64,000 nt of DNA, taken from Erythrobacter sp. SCSIO 43205. GTDB lineage: Bacteria > Pseudomonadota > Alphaproteobacteria > Sphingomonadales > Sphingomonadaceae. Positions 53,701 through 61,498 of this stretch are shown in pieces. A model generated the notes under the pieces. The model did no database searches and had not been told where the DNA came from. It was given only the letters and a program-made list of their open reading frames with translations. The stretch's first letter is position 1; every line of letters begins with the position of its first letter. The DNA lies in contig NZ_CP063202.1 of NCBI RefSeq assembly GCF_019904235.1, positions 372,001 through 436,000 on the forward strand, in the 5' to 3' direction. Both the position numbers and the translations under genes were made by a program.

Positions 53701-55398
53701 GATCGTGCCAAGCCGCGCTTCATCGAGCCGCGTTGGAACTTCGGAAAGAACGCGAAAGCCGAAATTCTCCAGCACCGGCACCGCATCTGAGAGCGCGACG
53801 CGCCCGCTCACGTGATAAATCTTGAGCCGCAAATCGCCGCGCGTATCATTATCGAGCTTATAAAGACGGCACCGTCTCGCCTCAGGCGCATCGCTGCTGG
53901 CGATGGCGTGAATTTGCGCGATGTCGAGCGCGGCCTCTGCCGGGCCGTAACGCAGGCGGTATCCGGGCGGAAAACCCTCCGCGTAACGCTGTGCAATCGC
54001 TGAGATGCGCGTGCTTTCGAGCGTTTTGGCAAGTTCGTTTTCGACCGCCTCGCCCCAGCCTTTGAGAAGGTCAACCAATTGCGCTTCGATAGCGCTGGCG
54101 TCCGGCATTTTGGCAATCGAACGCGAATCGAGCAGGAATTGCAGCCGCGCAACGGGGCTCCCGTCCATGTCGATCGACCAGCTGAGCATATCGAGGCCGG
54201 TTGAGCCGGTCAGAAGCTCTTGTATCTGCAAGCGCACTTGAGTCGACAAATTGTCGCGCGGCAACCAGACGAAAGCAAAGACGTGCCGAGCAAGCGGGGA
54301 TTTGACTAAGACGACACGTGGGCGCGGGCGGTCGCTAAGGCTCATCATGGATGTTGCAAGACGGGTAATATCGTCACGCTCAAACGACACCAGCAAATCG
54401 CTTGGAAGCGCGGTTAGCGCGTGCGTGAGAGCTTTCCCGGCATGGCCTTGCGGGTCAAAGCCCATCACCTGAGTCATCGCACCAAGAGTGTCGCGAAGGA
54501 CCGGCACCGAGGAAGGCGGCGCGGCAAGCGCGGCGCTGGTCCAGACACCTGCATGGACGTTGAGGGCTGTGACCTTTTTTTCGTCCCGAACAGGCACAAG
54601 AAACACATCAAGCGGCACGCGGCGGTGAACATTGGAATGTTGATTGGCTTTCACCACCAACATATCGCGTGCGGCCGTTTGCTTGTCGAAATACTCAAAC
54701 GCGCGGTCGTAGGACGCATCGGCAAGGATGGCGCCTGCGCTCTTGCGGCAAATGCCAAGCGCATCCTTCACTTCACCAGAACGGCTGCGCGTGATGGAGC
54801 CAAGCTGAGTCAACATTCCTTTGTTGAGCCATTCAAGCAGCTCGGCGCTGTCACTGGTGCCAAGGCTCTTGGCGCTCTTGTCCATTGCATCCAAAAGCTT
54901 TGGCCAATCGGTAACGCTTGCGCGCACATCGCCCAGAGTTTCGCGAAGTGCGCTCAGCAATTCTTGTCGCTGACGGGCATCGACGCGCTCTGTTTCGATG
55001 TAGATGAAGGATTCTTTTTGCGCCTTTTCAGAGGCATCGCCAATCGCTGTCAGGAGGCCATTATCGTCGCGTACCACCCGCACAATCGGGTGGAGCAATT
55101 GCTCAATGCCAAGCCCGTGTGCGGTGACGGTCGATGTGACCGAATCGACCAGAAACGGCATATCGTCATTGATGATCGCAATGCGAAGCCGCCGCTCGCC
55201 CGTATTGGATTGCTGCTTGATAACGGCGCGAGACGGTTTGCGCGTTTGGCCTGCTTCAAGAAGGAATGACGCAACGCTTTCGACCGCCTCTTTGGCCAGC
55301 CCGGTTTCTCCCGGCAGGGTGGATGCGGTCAGCTGGTCGGCCAAGGCTTTGTGTAATGCCTTGGCTTTGGCTGGCGACAGATCACTGCTTGAACTCAT
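50719..55398 (-). CDS. NAD-dependent glutamate dehydrogenase, large type
   Basis: This 1559-residue enzyme of the 180-kDa class converts glutamate to 2-oxoglutarate and ammonia. The N-terminal half carries ACT-like regulatory repeats ([21 protein letters not shown] and others). The catalytic half has [39 protein letters not shown] (shown as SGAKGGF, Lys near 800), then [15 protein letters not shown] and [13 protein letters not shown]. Ribosome site GAGAGGAG lies before the ATG. Length matches the family. It stands alone between the reductase and the luciferase-like gene, with 131 bases of gap upstream. Confidence 0.96.
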   Translation of the reverse strand: [1559 protein letters not shown]

Positions 55399-55529
55399 TG
55401 CCGAGCGACTCCTCTCTCAGGCCCGATCAAAGCGGCAGCGAATCCCTTGAAATTATGTTTCGCCGCGCTTTTGCGATAATGCTCACTCATACAGGGTGAG
55501 TAGTTTCGCTTGCAAGCAGATTTCAGGTC

Positions 55530-56522
55530 TTAAGCTGGAACCTTCTGGCAGGCATCAAGCGTCAATTCGAGGCTGCGCAGCCGCGCGTCGGGGTCATAGG
55601 TTGCCCCGCACAATATGATTTCATCGGCGCTGGTGCGCTGGACGAAAGCGTCGATCTTTTCGCGGACTTGCTCAGGGGTGCCGACGGCTGCGGCCTGCTC
55701 CAGATGGGTGAGCATGGCGCGATATTGCGCAGGCAGGCTTTCCTTATAGTCCTCGACCGGCGGTTTGAGCTTGCCGGGCGTGCCGGAACGAAGCGCGACA
55801 AAACTTTGCTGCTGACTCGAAGCAAGGGTCTGCGCTTCTTCTTCGGCCTCGGCGGCAAAGACATTCATCGCGACCATGACGTGAGGCTTTTCAAGCGTTT
55901 CTGAGGGCTGAAAGTCGCGGCGATACACTGCAAGCGCGCTATCGAGGTGATCGGGGGCAAAATGCGCGGCGAAGGCGTAAGGCATACCAAGCTTTGCCGC
56001 GAGTTGCGCGCCGAACAGGCTGGAGCCGAGCATCCAGAACTCGACATTCGAACCAAAGCCCGGAGTCGCCCTGATCGGCAAATCCATATCGCTTGTCAGA
56101 AGCGCGCGCAGTTCGACCACGTCTTGCGGAAAGTATTCGGATGCCTTGTGCAAATCCTTGCGAAGCGCGCGTTGAAGCTGCGGCCCTGCTCCCGGAGCAC
56201 GGCCAAGCCCAAGGTCGATGCGTCCCGGAAAGAGCGCGTCCAGCGTGCCAAACTGTTCGGCAATCTGAAACGGGGTGTGATTGGGCAGCATAATGCCGCC
56301 TGACCCGATGCGGATGGTGCTTGTCGCATTGCCGATATGGGCGAGCACAACCGAAGTCGCGCCCCCGGCGATCCCCTCCATCGTGTGATGTTCGGCAACC
56401 CAAAAGCGTTTGCACCCGATGGCTTCCGCATGGGCGGCAAGCCTGGTCGCATTGCCGAGCGCTTCAGCAACGCTCCCTCCTTCGCGCACGGGGACAAGGT
56501 CGAGTACCGAAAAATCAGTCAT
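55530..56522 (-). CDS. LLM class flavin-dependent oxidoreductase (luciferase-like)
   Basis: This 330-residue protein has the bacterial luciferase fold: FSVLDLVPVREGGS, RFWVAEHHTMEGIAGGATSVVLAHI, RIGSGGIMLPNHTPFQIAEQFGTLD and LGLGRAPGAGP. This pattern is the MsnO8-type subgroup. FMN or F420 may be the cofactor; the substrate is unknown. AGGAGG just ahead fixes ATG 56522; a longer frame to 56546 was rejected because it overlaps the TPR gene. It is the last of a three-gene run (hydrolase, TPR, LLM) on the minus strand. Confidence 0.92.
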   Translation of the reverse strand: MTDFSVLDLVPVREGGSVAEALGNATRLAAHAEAIGCKRFWVAEHHTMEGIAGGATSVVLAHIGNATSTIRIGSGGIMLPNHTPFQIAEQFGTLDALFPGRIDLGLGRAPGAGPQLQRALRKDLHKASEYFPQDVVELRALLTSDMDLPIRATPGFGSNVEFWMLGSSLFGAQLAAKLGMPYAFAAHFAPDHLDSALAVYRRDFQPSETLEKPHVMVAMNVFAAEAEEEAQTLASSQQQSFVALRSGTPGKLKPPVEDYKESLPAQYRAMLTHLEQAAAVGTPEQVREKIDAFVQRTSADEIILCGATYDPDARLRSLELTLDACQKVPA

Positions 56523-56532
56523 TAAGCCTCCT

Positions 56533-57387
56533 TTAAGAGGGTTCAAGCTGCGCCAGATAGTCTTGCGCGGTCAAGGCTTCGGGCGCGCTTGGCGCCGTGT
56601 CTATCACCGACTGCCAGCTTTGCCGCGCAGCATCATCGCGCCCGGAAAGCACGGCGATTACGCCCGCTTCAAGTCCGATGGCGGCATCTTGTGGCGCAAT
56701 CGCGCTTGCCCTTTCAATCGCGGCTTGCGCCTCATCTAGTCGCTCAAGCCGCCGCAAAAGTGTTGCTTTCAAGAGCCAATTGTTCGGGTCTTCGGGCATA
56801 AGCTGTGTTGCAAGGTCTAGCTCGCTCAAAGCCTCTTCAGGGCGCTCTAACGTGACCAGAACCCGCGCAAGATCGCTTGCAACGATCGCCTGCATAGGAG
56901 CAGAGGCTGACGCCTCAGCGTGCAGCTTGGCAGTGGTGAGGATGTGCAAGGCGCTTTCGTAGTCTGAATCAGCAACCGCAGCATTTCCCGCCATCGCGCC
57001 GAAGCGTGCTTTCGCGCTTGGCTCATCGTCGGGCGTTTCATCGCGCGCGGCGGCAAAGGCTTCTCTTGCATCGCCCCACATTCCCAATTCGGTTGAGGCA
57101 AGCCCCAAACAGTGATTGGCAAGGATACGCTGGCGCCCGCTGGTTTCATTGCGGCGAACCTGCGACAAAGTATGCGCGCGCGCAGCCTGTTCAGGAAGGA
57201 ACGCCAAACATTTCGCAAGCCAGACCGTGTCGGGATTATCCTCAATCCCGCGCTCAAGCGGATTGTCGCGCGGGTTTCGCTCTGGCCGGTTTACAAGCTC
57301 ATCCGGGGGGCCAAGATCATTCCCGATATGCGGGTTGGGGCCGACCTGAAGGGCAAGCGAAAGCAGGATGGGGGAGATCAAATCCAA
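56533..57387 (-). CDS. Tetratricopeptide-repeat protein
   Basis: This 284-residue protein opens with a hydrophobic segment (LISPILLSLALQVG), likely a signal or anchor, then proline-rich linker residues. Four or more TPR units span about 100-270 (e.g. LASTELGMWGDAREAFAAARDETPDD, DLARVLVTLERPEEALSELDLATQLMPEDPNN, and ATLLRRLERLDEAQAAIERASAIAPQDA, each given in part only). TPR proteins hold other proteins; no partner is known. The start is TTG 57387, uncertain; there is no clear ribosome site. It lies 10 bases before the LLM gene. Confidence 0.8.
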   Translation of the reverse strand: MDLISPILLSLALQVGPNPHIGNDLGPPDELVNRPERNPRDNPLERGIEDNPDTVWLAKCLAFLPEQAARAHTLSQVRRNETSGRQRILANHCLGLASTELGMWGDAREAFAAARDETPDDEPSAKARFGAMAGNAAVADSDYESALHILTTAKLHAEASASAPMQAIVASDLARVLVTLERPEEALSELDLATQLMPEDPNNWLLKATLLRRLERLDEAQAAIERASAIAPQDAAIGLEAGVIAVLSGRDDAARQSWQSVIDTAPSAPEALTAQDYLAQLEPS

Positions 57388-57402
57388 GGGGGGTTCATTC
57401 CA

Positions 57403-58134
57403 TCAATAAAAGCTGTCCACCACCGCCAAAAGCTGAGCAATGTCAGCTTCGCGCGAGAGGCGGTGATCGCCGTCTTTAATAAGTGTCACCTGTACATCGT
57501 CCGAACGAAGCGCTGCGGCGAGTTTTATGCTGATCGCCCACGGCACATCGTCATCGCGCTGTCCGTGGAGGAGGCGCACGGGTGCATCCACTTTGACCTC
57601 TTCATAAAGCCGCAAATTATCCTGGGCATCGGCGTAAAAACCGGGATGCGTTGGTGTGGGCTCAGGGCCGTATGGGTTGTCTTCCAGAACCACTTCGCCA
57701 GCCAGCAAGCGGTCGCGCTTGTCCTCGCTAAAGCCCCAAACGGTGAAGTCGGGGGCCGAGGCGATCCCGATGATGCCGGCGAGGCGCTTATGCAATGCCT
57801 CCCCCACCAAAAGCATCAGCCAACCGCCCATCGACGATCCAACAAGCAGCACTGGCCCTTCGACGTAAGCGTCGATCAACGCCATCACCTCTTCGCGCCA
57901 GCGCGACAAAGTGCCATCGGCAAAGTCGCCCGAACTTTCTCCGCAGCCTGTATAATCCAGCAGCAGGCACGACCGCCCCTTGGCCACTGCCGCGTCAAAG
58001 ATTGCGCTCGCCTTGCCGCCCGCCATGTCGGACATATAGCCGGGAAGGAAGACGAGGGTGGGGCCATTGCCGGACGTATGGCGGAAAGCGACCTTCCTGC
58101 CATCGCCCATTTCGTGAAATCGTATATCGCTCAT
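57403..58134 (-). CDS. Alpha/beta hydrolase
   Basis: This 243-residue enzyme has the nucleophile elbow VGSSMGGWLML (GxSxGG), an upstream LVFLPGYMSDMAGGKA, LDYTGCGESSGDF, and the late acid and His LLHGQRDDDVPW and KDGDHRLSREADI. These give a full Ser-Asp-His triad. It may be an esterase or an acyl-peptide hydrolase-like enzyme; the substrate is unknown. It begins the minus-strand trio with the TPR and LLM genes, with 15 bases to the TPR start, and diverges from the phosphatase. Confidence 0.9.
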   Translation of the reverse strand: MSDIRFHEMGDGRKVAFRHTSGNGPTLVFLPGYMSDMAGGKASAIFDAAVAKGRSCLLLDYTGCGESSGDFADGTLSRWREEVMALIDAYVEGPVLLVGSSMGGWLMLLVGEALHKRLAGIIGIASAPDFTVWGFSEDKRDRLLAGEVVLEDNPYGPEPTPTHPGFYADAQDNLRLYEEVKVDAPVRLLHGQRDDDVPWAISIKLAAALRSDDVQVTLIKDGDHRLSREADIAQLLAVVDSFY

Positions 58135-58216
58135 GGTGCGCTTATTGCCCGCTCACGCCTGCGATGCGCAAGTGTTGTCATGGTTCCGCCACGGATTGGC
58201 GGTACGCAGCGTGGCT

Positions 58217-59881
58217 ATGATCAAAACCGACTCGCTTGCGCAGCCCAAATCATCGTCCACAAATGTCACCCGCAGAGGCGTTTTCGCCCTCGCCGGGGCG
58301 TCAGCCGCCGTGGTGGCAACACCCTCTACAGCCAAGTCCTTTGGCACAGGCTTCACCCATAGCGTCGCCAGCGGCGAACCCAGCGCCAGCAGCGTGCTAT
58401 TATGGACCCGCTATGTTGGTGATGAGGCAACCACGCTCCAATGGCAGGTGAGCGAAAGCGCCAATTTTGCCGACATCGTGGCACAGGGCGAGGTAACTGC
58501 CACCCCATCGCGCGATTACTGCGCCAAAGCGATTGCCACAGGCCTTTGGCCTGACCGCTGGTATTTCTATCGCTTTGTGGCACCGTCTGGCGCAACCTCG
58601 CCCGTCGGCCGCACGCGCACTTTGCCGCAAGGGCCCACGTCCAAATTCCGCATGGCGGTGTTTTCCTGCGCGAACTTCGGCTTTGGTTATTTCAACGCCT
58701 ATGCCCACGCAGCCGAGGTCAACGATGTCGATCTCGCGGTGCACCTTGGCGACTACATTTATGAATATGGCGGGGACACCTATCCTAGCGAAGACCAGCG
58801 TCACCCTGACCGCAGTGTTGCTCCCGGCAATGAGATCGTCGCTTTGGCCGATTATCGCCAGCGTTACGCCTCCTATCGCGCTGACCCGGATTTGCAGCGC
58901 CTTCATCAAGTCCTCCCTATGATTGCGGTGTGGGACGACCACGAAAGCACTAACGATTCATGGAAAGACGGCGCACAAAACCACCAGCCAGAGACAGAAG
59001 GCAGTTGGGAAGTGCGCAAGGCTATCGCCAAGCGAGTGTACCGCGAATGGATGCCGGTGTCGGACGAACCCTACGCCGCATATGACGTGGGCGATCTTGC
59101 CACCTTGATGCGGATCGACACACGGCTTGAGGGCCGCGATGAACAATTCAGCCTCACAGGAATTTTGGCCGGCAAGGATAGCCCGGAGGCGATGGTCGAA
59201 GCGCTCATAAAATTTCGTGACGGTGAGTATGTCAATCCGGACCGCCAATTACTGGGCGCAGCGCAAGAGGCGTGGCTGGCAAATGAGTTGCAAAAGTCCA
59301 CCGCACGCGGCGCGACTTGGCAAGTGTTGGTCCAACAAGTGCTGATCGGCAAGCTTTCGTCACCCAAAGGGATTGCGAGCCTGCTCGGTGATAACGTGCC
59401 CGAATTTGCCCGTGCGCGCCTGACCGCCGCGGCGATGGCAGCAGAAGCGGGCGTTCCCCTCAACATGGATGCCTGGGACGGCTATCCCGCCGCGCGGACC
59501 AGAGTGTTTGAAGCGGCGCGCAAAGTTGACGCAAATCTCGTCGTGCTTGCCGGTGACACGCACAATGCCTGGGCGTTTGATTTGGCGCATGAAGGCGAGG
59601 CCGTTGGCGTTGAATTTGGTACTTCCTCGGTCAGCTCGCCCGGTTTTGAAAGCTATCTTGCGAGCCTTCCGCCCGCCGTTCTCGAAGGGGCATTGGTAAG
59701 CAGCAATGATGAATTGAAATGGGCCGATACCTCGCAGCGCGGCTATATGATGGTGGAAATGACGCCAGAGGCCGCGACTTGCGAATGGCGTTTCACCGCC
59801 AGCATCAAAAGCCGCTCAGCCAAGCTTGCCGGAACCAAGTCACTCACCACCCTTAAAGATAAGCGGCATCTTGAACTTTGA
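58217..59881 (+). CDS. PhoD-type alkaline phosphatase D family protein, Tat-exported
   Basis: This 554-residue metallophosphatase hydrolyses phosphate esters outside the cytoplasm. A Tat signal (TRRGVFALAGASAAVVATPSTA) precedes an N-terminal fibronectin-like domain (about 50-135; FTHSVASGEPSASSVLLWTRY). The catalytic domain has FSCANFGFGYF, DVDLAVHLGDYIYEYGG, MIAVWDDHESTNDSW and NLVVLAGDTHNAWAFDL, with the usual metal ligands. ATG 58217 gives the Tat motif near residue 19; the frame opens earlier at 58133 without family match. No Pho box was looked for beyond sight. Confidence 0.93.
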   Translation: MIKTDSLAQPKSSSTNVTRRGVFALAGASAAVVATPSTAKSFGTGFTHSVASGEPSASSVLLWTRYVGDEATTLQWQVSESANFADIVAQGEVTATPSRDYCAKAIATGLWPDRWYFYRFVAPSGATSPVGRTRTLPQGPTSKFRMAVFSCANFGFGYFNAYAHAAEVNDVDLAVHLGDYIYEYGGDTYPSEDQRHPDRSVAPGNEIVALADYRQRYASYRADPDLQRLHQVLPMIAVWDDHESTNDSWKDGAQNHQPETEGSWEVRKAIAKRVYREWMPVSDEPYAAYDVGDLATLMRIDTRLEGRDEQFSLTGILAGKDSPEAMVEALIKFRDGEYVNPDRQLLGAAQEAWLANELQKSTARGATWQVLVQQVLIGKLSSPKGIASLLGDNVPEFARARLTAAAMAAEAGVPLNMDAWDGYPAARTRVFEAARKVDANLVVLAGDTHNAWAFDLAHEGEAVGVEFGTSSVSSPGFESYLASLPPAVLEGALVSSNDELKWADTSQRGYMMVEMTPEAATCEWRFTASIKSRSAKLAGTKSLTTLKDKRHLEL

Positions 59882-59930
59882 TGGAACGATTGGCCCTCTT
59901 CTCCTGTAGCCATGGTGAAGGAGACTTGAA

Positions 59931-60272
59931 ATGCTTAACAAGATTATCGGAGCCAAACTCGGCGGCACCATTGCGAAGAAAGTGACCGGATCGAACAGCA
60001 CGACCGGTGCCATGATCGGGGCCGCTGTCCCGTTTGTGATCAGCCGGGTGAGCATCCCTGCCATGATCGTTCTTGGCGCAGGCGGATATATGGCGAAACG
60101 TTTCTACGACAAACGCGAAGCGGGAAAAGCTGAAGAAGCGAAAAAGGCTTCCAAGAAAACCGCTGCTGAAAAGAATACGGCCGACATCGAAACGCCGAAA
60201 ACCCGGCCCAATGGCGCAGCACTGATCGCTGCCCAACCTCCCGCAGTTCCGATGGCATCAGGGACAGCGTAA
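59931..60272 (+). CDS. Small membrane-associated hypothetical protein
   Basis: This 113-residue protein is not recognised. GGAGAC lies just before the ATG. Two hydrophobic segments (AMIGAAVPFVISRV and IPAMIVLGAGGYMAKRFY) are followed by a charged coil (about 60-85; KREAGKAEEAKKASKKTAAEK) and a proline-rich end. The layout suggests a small inner-membrane protein with a cytoplasmic basic tail. It is followed by a strong terminator. It lies 50 bases after the phosphatase and may be separate. Confidence 0.65.
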   Translation: MLNKIIGAKLGGTIAKKVTGSNSTTGAMIGAAVPFVISRVSIPAMIVLGAGGYMAKRFYDKREAGKAEEAKKASKKTAAEKNTADIETPKTRPNGAALIAAQPPAVPMASGTA

Positions 60273-60291
60273 ACGCGCGCTCGAATTAAAG

Positions 60292-60325
60292 AAAAGGGGC
60301 GGCACGAGAGTGCTGCCCCTTTTTT
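60292..60325. terminator. Bidirectional terminator after the small membrane protein and the XRE gene
   Basis: AAAAGGGGCGGCAC (60292-60305), loop GAGA, then GTGCTGCCCCTTTT (60310-60323) and TT. Strong T and A runs suit both the plus gene (59931) and the minus gene (60342). Confidence 0.9.
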
Positions 60326-60341
60326 GTTGCAGCAAGGACGA

Positions 60342-60536
60342 TTAGGCGTCCCTTTCGAAAATCTCTTCAATCGCTAGCCCAAAAACGTCCGCAATCGCGA
60401 AAGCGAGCGGCAAAGACGGATCATAGCGCCCCTTTTCAATCGCATTGACGCTTTGACGCGAAACGCCGAGGCGGTCAGCCAGATCCGCCTGGCTCCAATC
60501 TCGCTCTGCGCGCAGCACTTTAAGCCGGTTCTTCAC
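60342..60536 (-). CDS. XRE family helix-turn-helix regulator
   Basis: This 64-residue protein is a single helix-turn-helix (RLKVLRAERDWSQADLADRLGVSRQSVNAIEKGRYDPS, cited in parts) followed by a helical end (LPLAFAIADVFGLAIEEIF). It resembles small Cro/CI-type repressors paired with membrane proteins. Its ATG overlaps the stop of the preceding gene by four bases (ATGA). It probably controls its own operon through the twin palindromes at 61147 and 61200; that is inference. Confidence 0.93.
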   Translation of the reverse strand: MKNRLKVLRAERDWSQADLADRLGVSRQSVNAIEKGRYDPSLPLAFAIADVFGLAIEEIFERDA

Positions 60537-60955
60537 CAGAGGTTCCCCCAGTCGCCAAGCGTGAGCTTGTTATAAAGCGCGCCAAACCCAAGGCCGATAA
60601 ACCAGAAGAACGCTGCGCCGAACCCGCCATTGCCTGGATGTACGAGGTCGAAGTTTTGGAGCCATTGCCAGATGGTAACGATGGTCAGGCAAAATCCAGT
60701 TGCAAACAGGCATTGGCGAACGACCAGCATCCGAAGATATTCGTCACTCTCCTCAGTGATATAGCGCATCACCGCCCAGAACACCCCGATCAACGGAAGC
60801 GCCGGCGCAATGGCAAGCGCATAGGCAAGCGGACCCTCGACCGCACCATTGTTGAAGATCCATTTGGCCGTGAACAAGGCGACCAGATAGAGAGTCATCA
60901 GCGTCGCCACCCGCACGATGTATCGTTTAACCGCAGGATTTTTGGGGGTGCCCAT
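60533..60955 (-). CDS. Four-helix membrane protein in the XRE operon
   Basis: This 140-residue protein is not recognised by name. It has about four membrane helices (ATLMTLYLVALFTAKWIF, LAYALAIAPALPLIGVFWAVM, CLFATGFCLTIVTIWQWL and FGAAFFWFIGLGFGALY). ESDEYLRMLVVRQ lies in the loop between helices 2 and 3. ATG 60955 shares one base with the previous stop (TGATG), and it overlaps the XRE gene by four bases. Genes of this kind often sit next to a small XRE regulator in proteobacteria, but their function is not known to me. Confidence 0.75.
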   Translation of the reverse strand: MGTPKNPAVKRYIVRVATLMTLYLVALFTAKWIFNNGAVEGPLAYALAIAPALPLIGVFWAVMRYITEESDEYLRMLVVRQCLFATGFCLTIVTIWQWLQNFDLVHPGNGGFGAAFFWFIGLGFGALYNKLTLGDWGNLW

Positions 60956-61134
60956 CAGTTGCAAGCCTTTTTGCAAGAGCGGCGGCGACCTGCCTCAATC
61001 GACGCCCAGGCAGCGCCAACGAGCCCCATAGTAATTCCAAAGCTCGCCCCGGTGGTGAGGCCCATTTCGCTGGCGCAATAGGCTGCAACAAGGATCGCGG
61101 CGGCCCACAGCATGGCTTTTTGAACGTGTGTCAT
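60955..61134 (-). CDS. Small membrane protein, first gene of the XRE operon
   Basis: This 59-residue protein has two hydrophobic stretches (AMLWAAAILVAAYCAS and TGASFGITMGLVGAAWASI) and ends in a basic, cysteine-containing tail (GRRRSCKKACN). It is not recognised. AAGGAA lies 8 bases before ATG 61134. Its stop overlaps the next start by one base. It was not extended to TTG 61152, because that start would put the ribosome site inside the gene. It opens a three-gene operon with strict overlaps. Confidence 0.7.
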   Translation of the reverse strand: MTHVQKAMLWAAAILVAAYCASEMGLTTGASFGITMGLVGAAWASIEAGRRRSCKKACN

Positions 61135-61146
61135 GGTCAAGTTTCC

Positions 61147-61161
61147 TTTCAACTATGGAAA
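61147..61161. promoter_or_regulatory. Proximal operator-like palindrome of the XRE operon
   Basis: TTTCAACTATGGAAA, an imperfect dyad just upstream of the first gene. It matches the site at 61200-61214 in 13 of 15 positions. Confidence 0.6.
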
Positions 61162-61199
61162 GGGCGTTTGACATTGATCCGGCCATTTGTCAAGCGTGC

Positions 61200-61214
61200 T
61201 TTCCATTATGGAAA
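61200..61214. promoter_or_regulatory. Distal operator-like palindrome of the XRE operon
   Basis: TTTCCATTATGGAAA is a perfect palindrome around a central T. Its centre is 53 bases, about five helix turns, from the centre of the proximal copy. Confidence 0.65.
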
Positions 61215-61291
61215 CTCACATTGCCTTTTGCGGGAGTGTTTCATCAACTAAAGGGGTGACTTGTTAACGTAAGCGCCCTATCTGGACTGGC

Positions 61292-61363
61292 ATGGCACTT
61301 CTGCTCACAACGACCACAACCACTACCACCTCGGATAACCGGGGGCGGTTGCTGTTGGTCTGA
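61292..61363 (+). CDS. Threonine-rich leader peptide ahead of thrS
   Basis: A 23-codon frame encodes MALLLTTTTTTTT followed by SDNRGRLLLV and TGA. The eight threonine codons are consecutive at 61307-61330 and use all four synonyms (ACA, ACG, ACC, ACT). The frame ends 135 bases before thrS. Such a run is the mark of attenuation leaders that sense the charged tRNA of the amino acid they are rich in. No clear Shine-Dalgarno sequence was found (GGACTGGC precedes the ATG), so its translation needs proof. See the first finding. Confidence 0.75.
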   Translation: MALLLTTTTTTTTSDNRGRLLLV

Positions 61364-61418
61364 GCCAGCGATACCGCCGCCCGATTTGAGGGCGGAGCGG
61401 TGTCTTCCCTCAAATCGG
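61344..61418 (+). promoter_or_regulatory. Alternative hairpins of a possible thrS attenuator
   Basis: Three stems exclude one another. Stem 1-2 pairs GGCGGT (61344-61349, inside the leader frame) with ACCGCC (61373-61378). Stem 2-3 pairs ACCGCCGCCC (61373-61382) with GGGCGGAGCGGT (61390-61401). Stem 3-4 pairs CCGATTTGAGGG (61381-61392) with CCCTCAAATCGG (61407-61418), twelve perfect pairs. No T run follows stem 3-4. Confidence 0.6.
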
Positions 61419-61447
61419 TAAGAACCCAAACACCGCTCTTCCGGTGC

Positions 61448-61469
61448 GCGCCTTCATGTCCTAAGGCGC
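61448..61469 (+). promoter_or_regulatory. Hairpin near the thrS start
   Basis: GCGCCTT (61448-61454) and AAGGCGC (61463-61469) pair around an 8-base loop, 29 bases before the thrS ATG. It may shield the translation start or be part of the leader fold. Confidence 0.45.
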
Positions 61470-61498
61470 TGCGTCAAACGTGATTTGGAAATGAGACG

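Noticed and set aside
61162..61199. Promoter between the two XRE operators from TTGACA
   Set aside because: TTGACA occurs on both strands here as an inverted repeat, but no acceptable -10 element is found at 16-18 bases on either strand.
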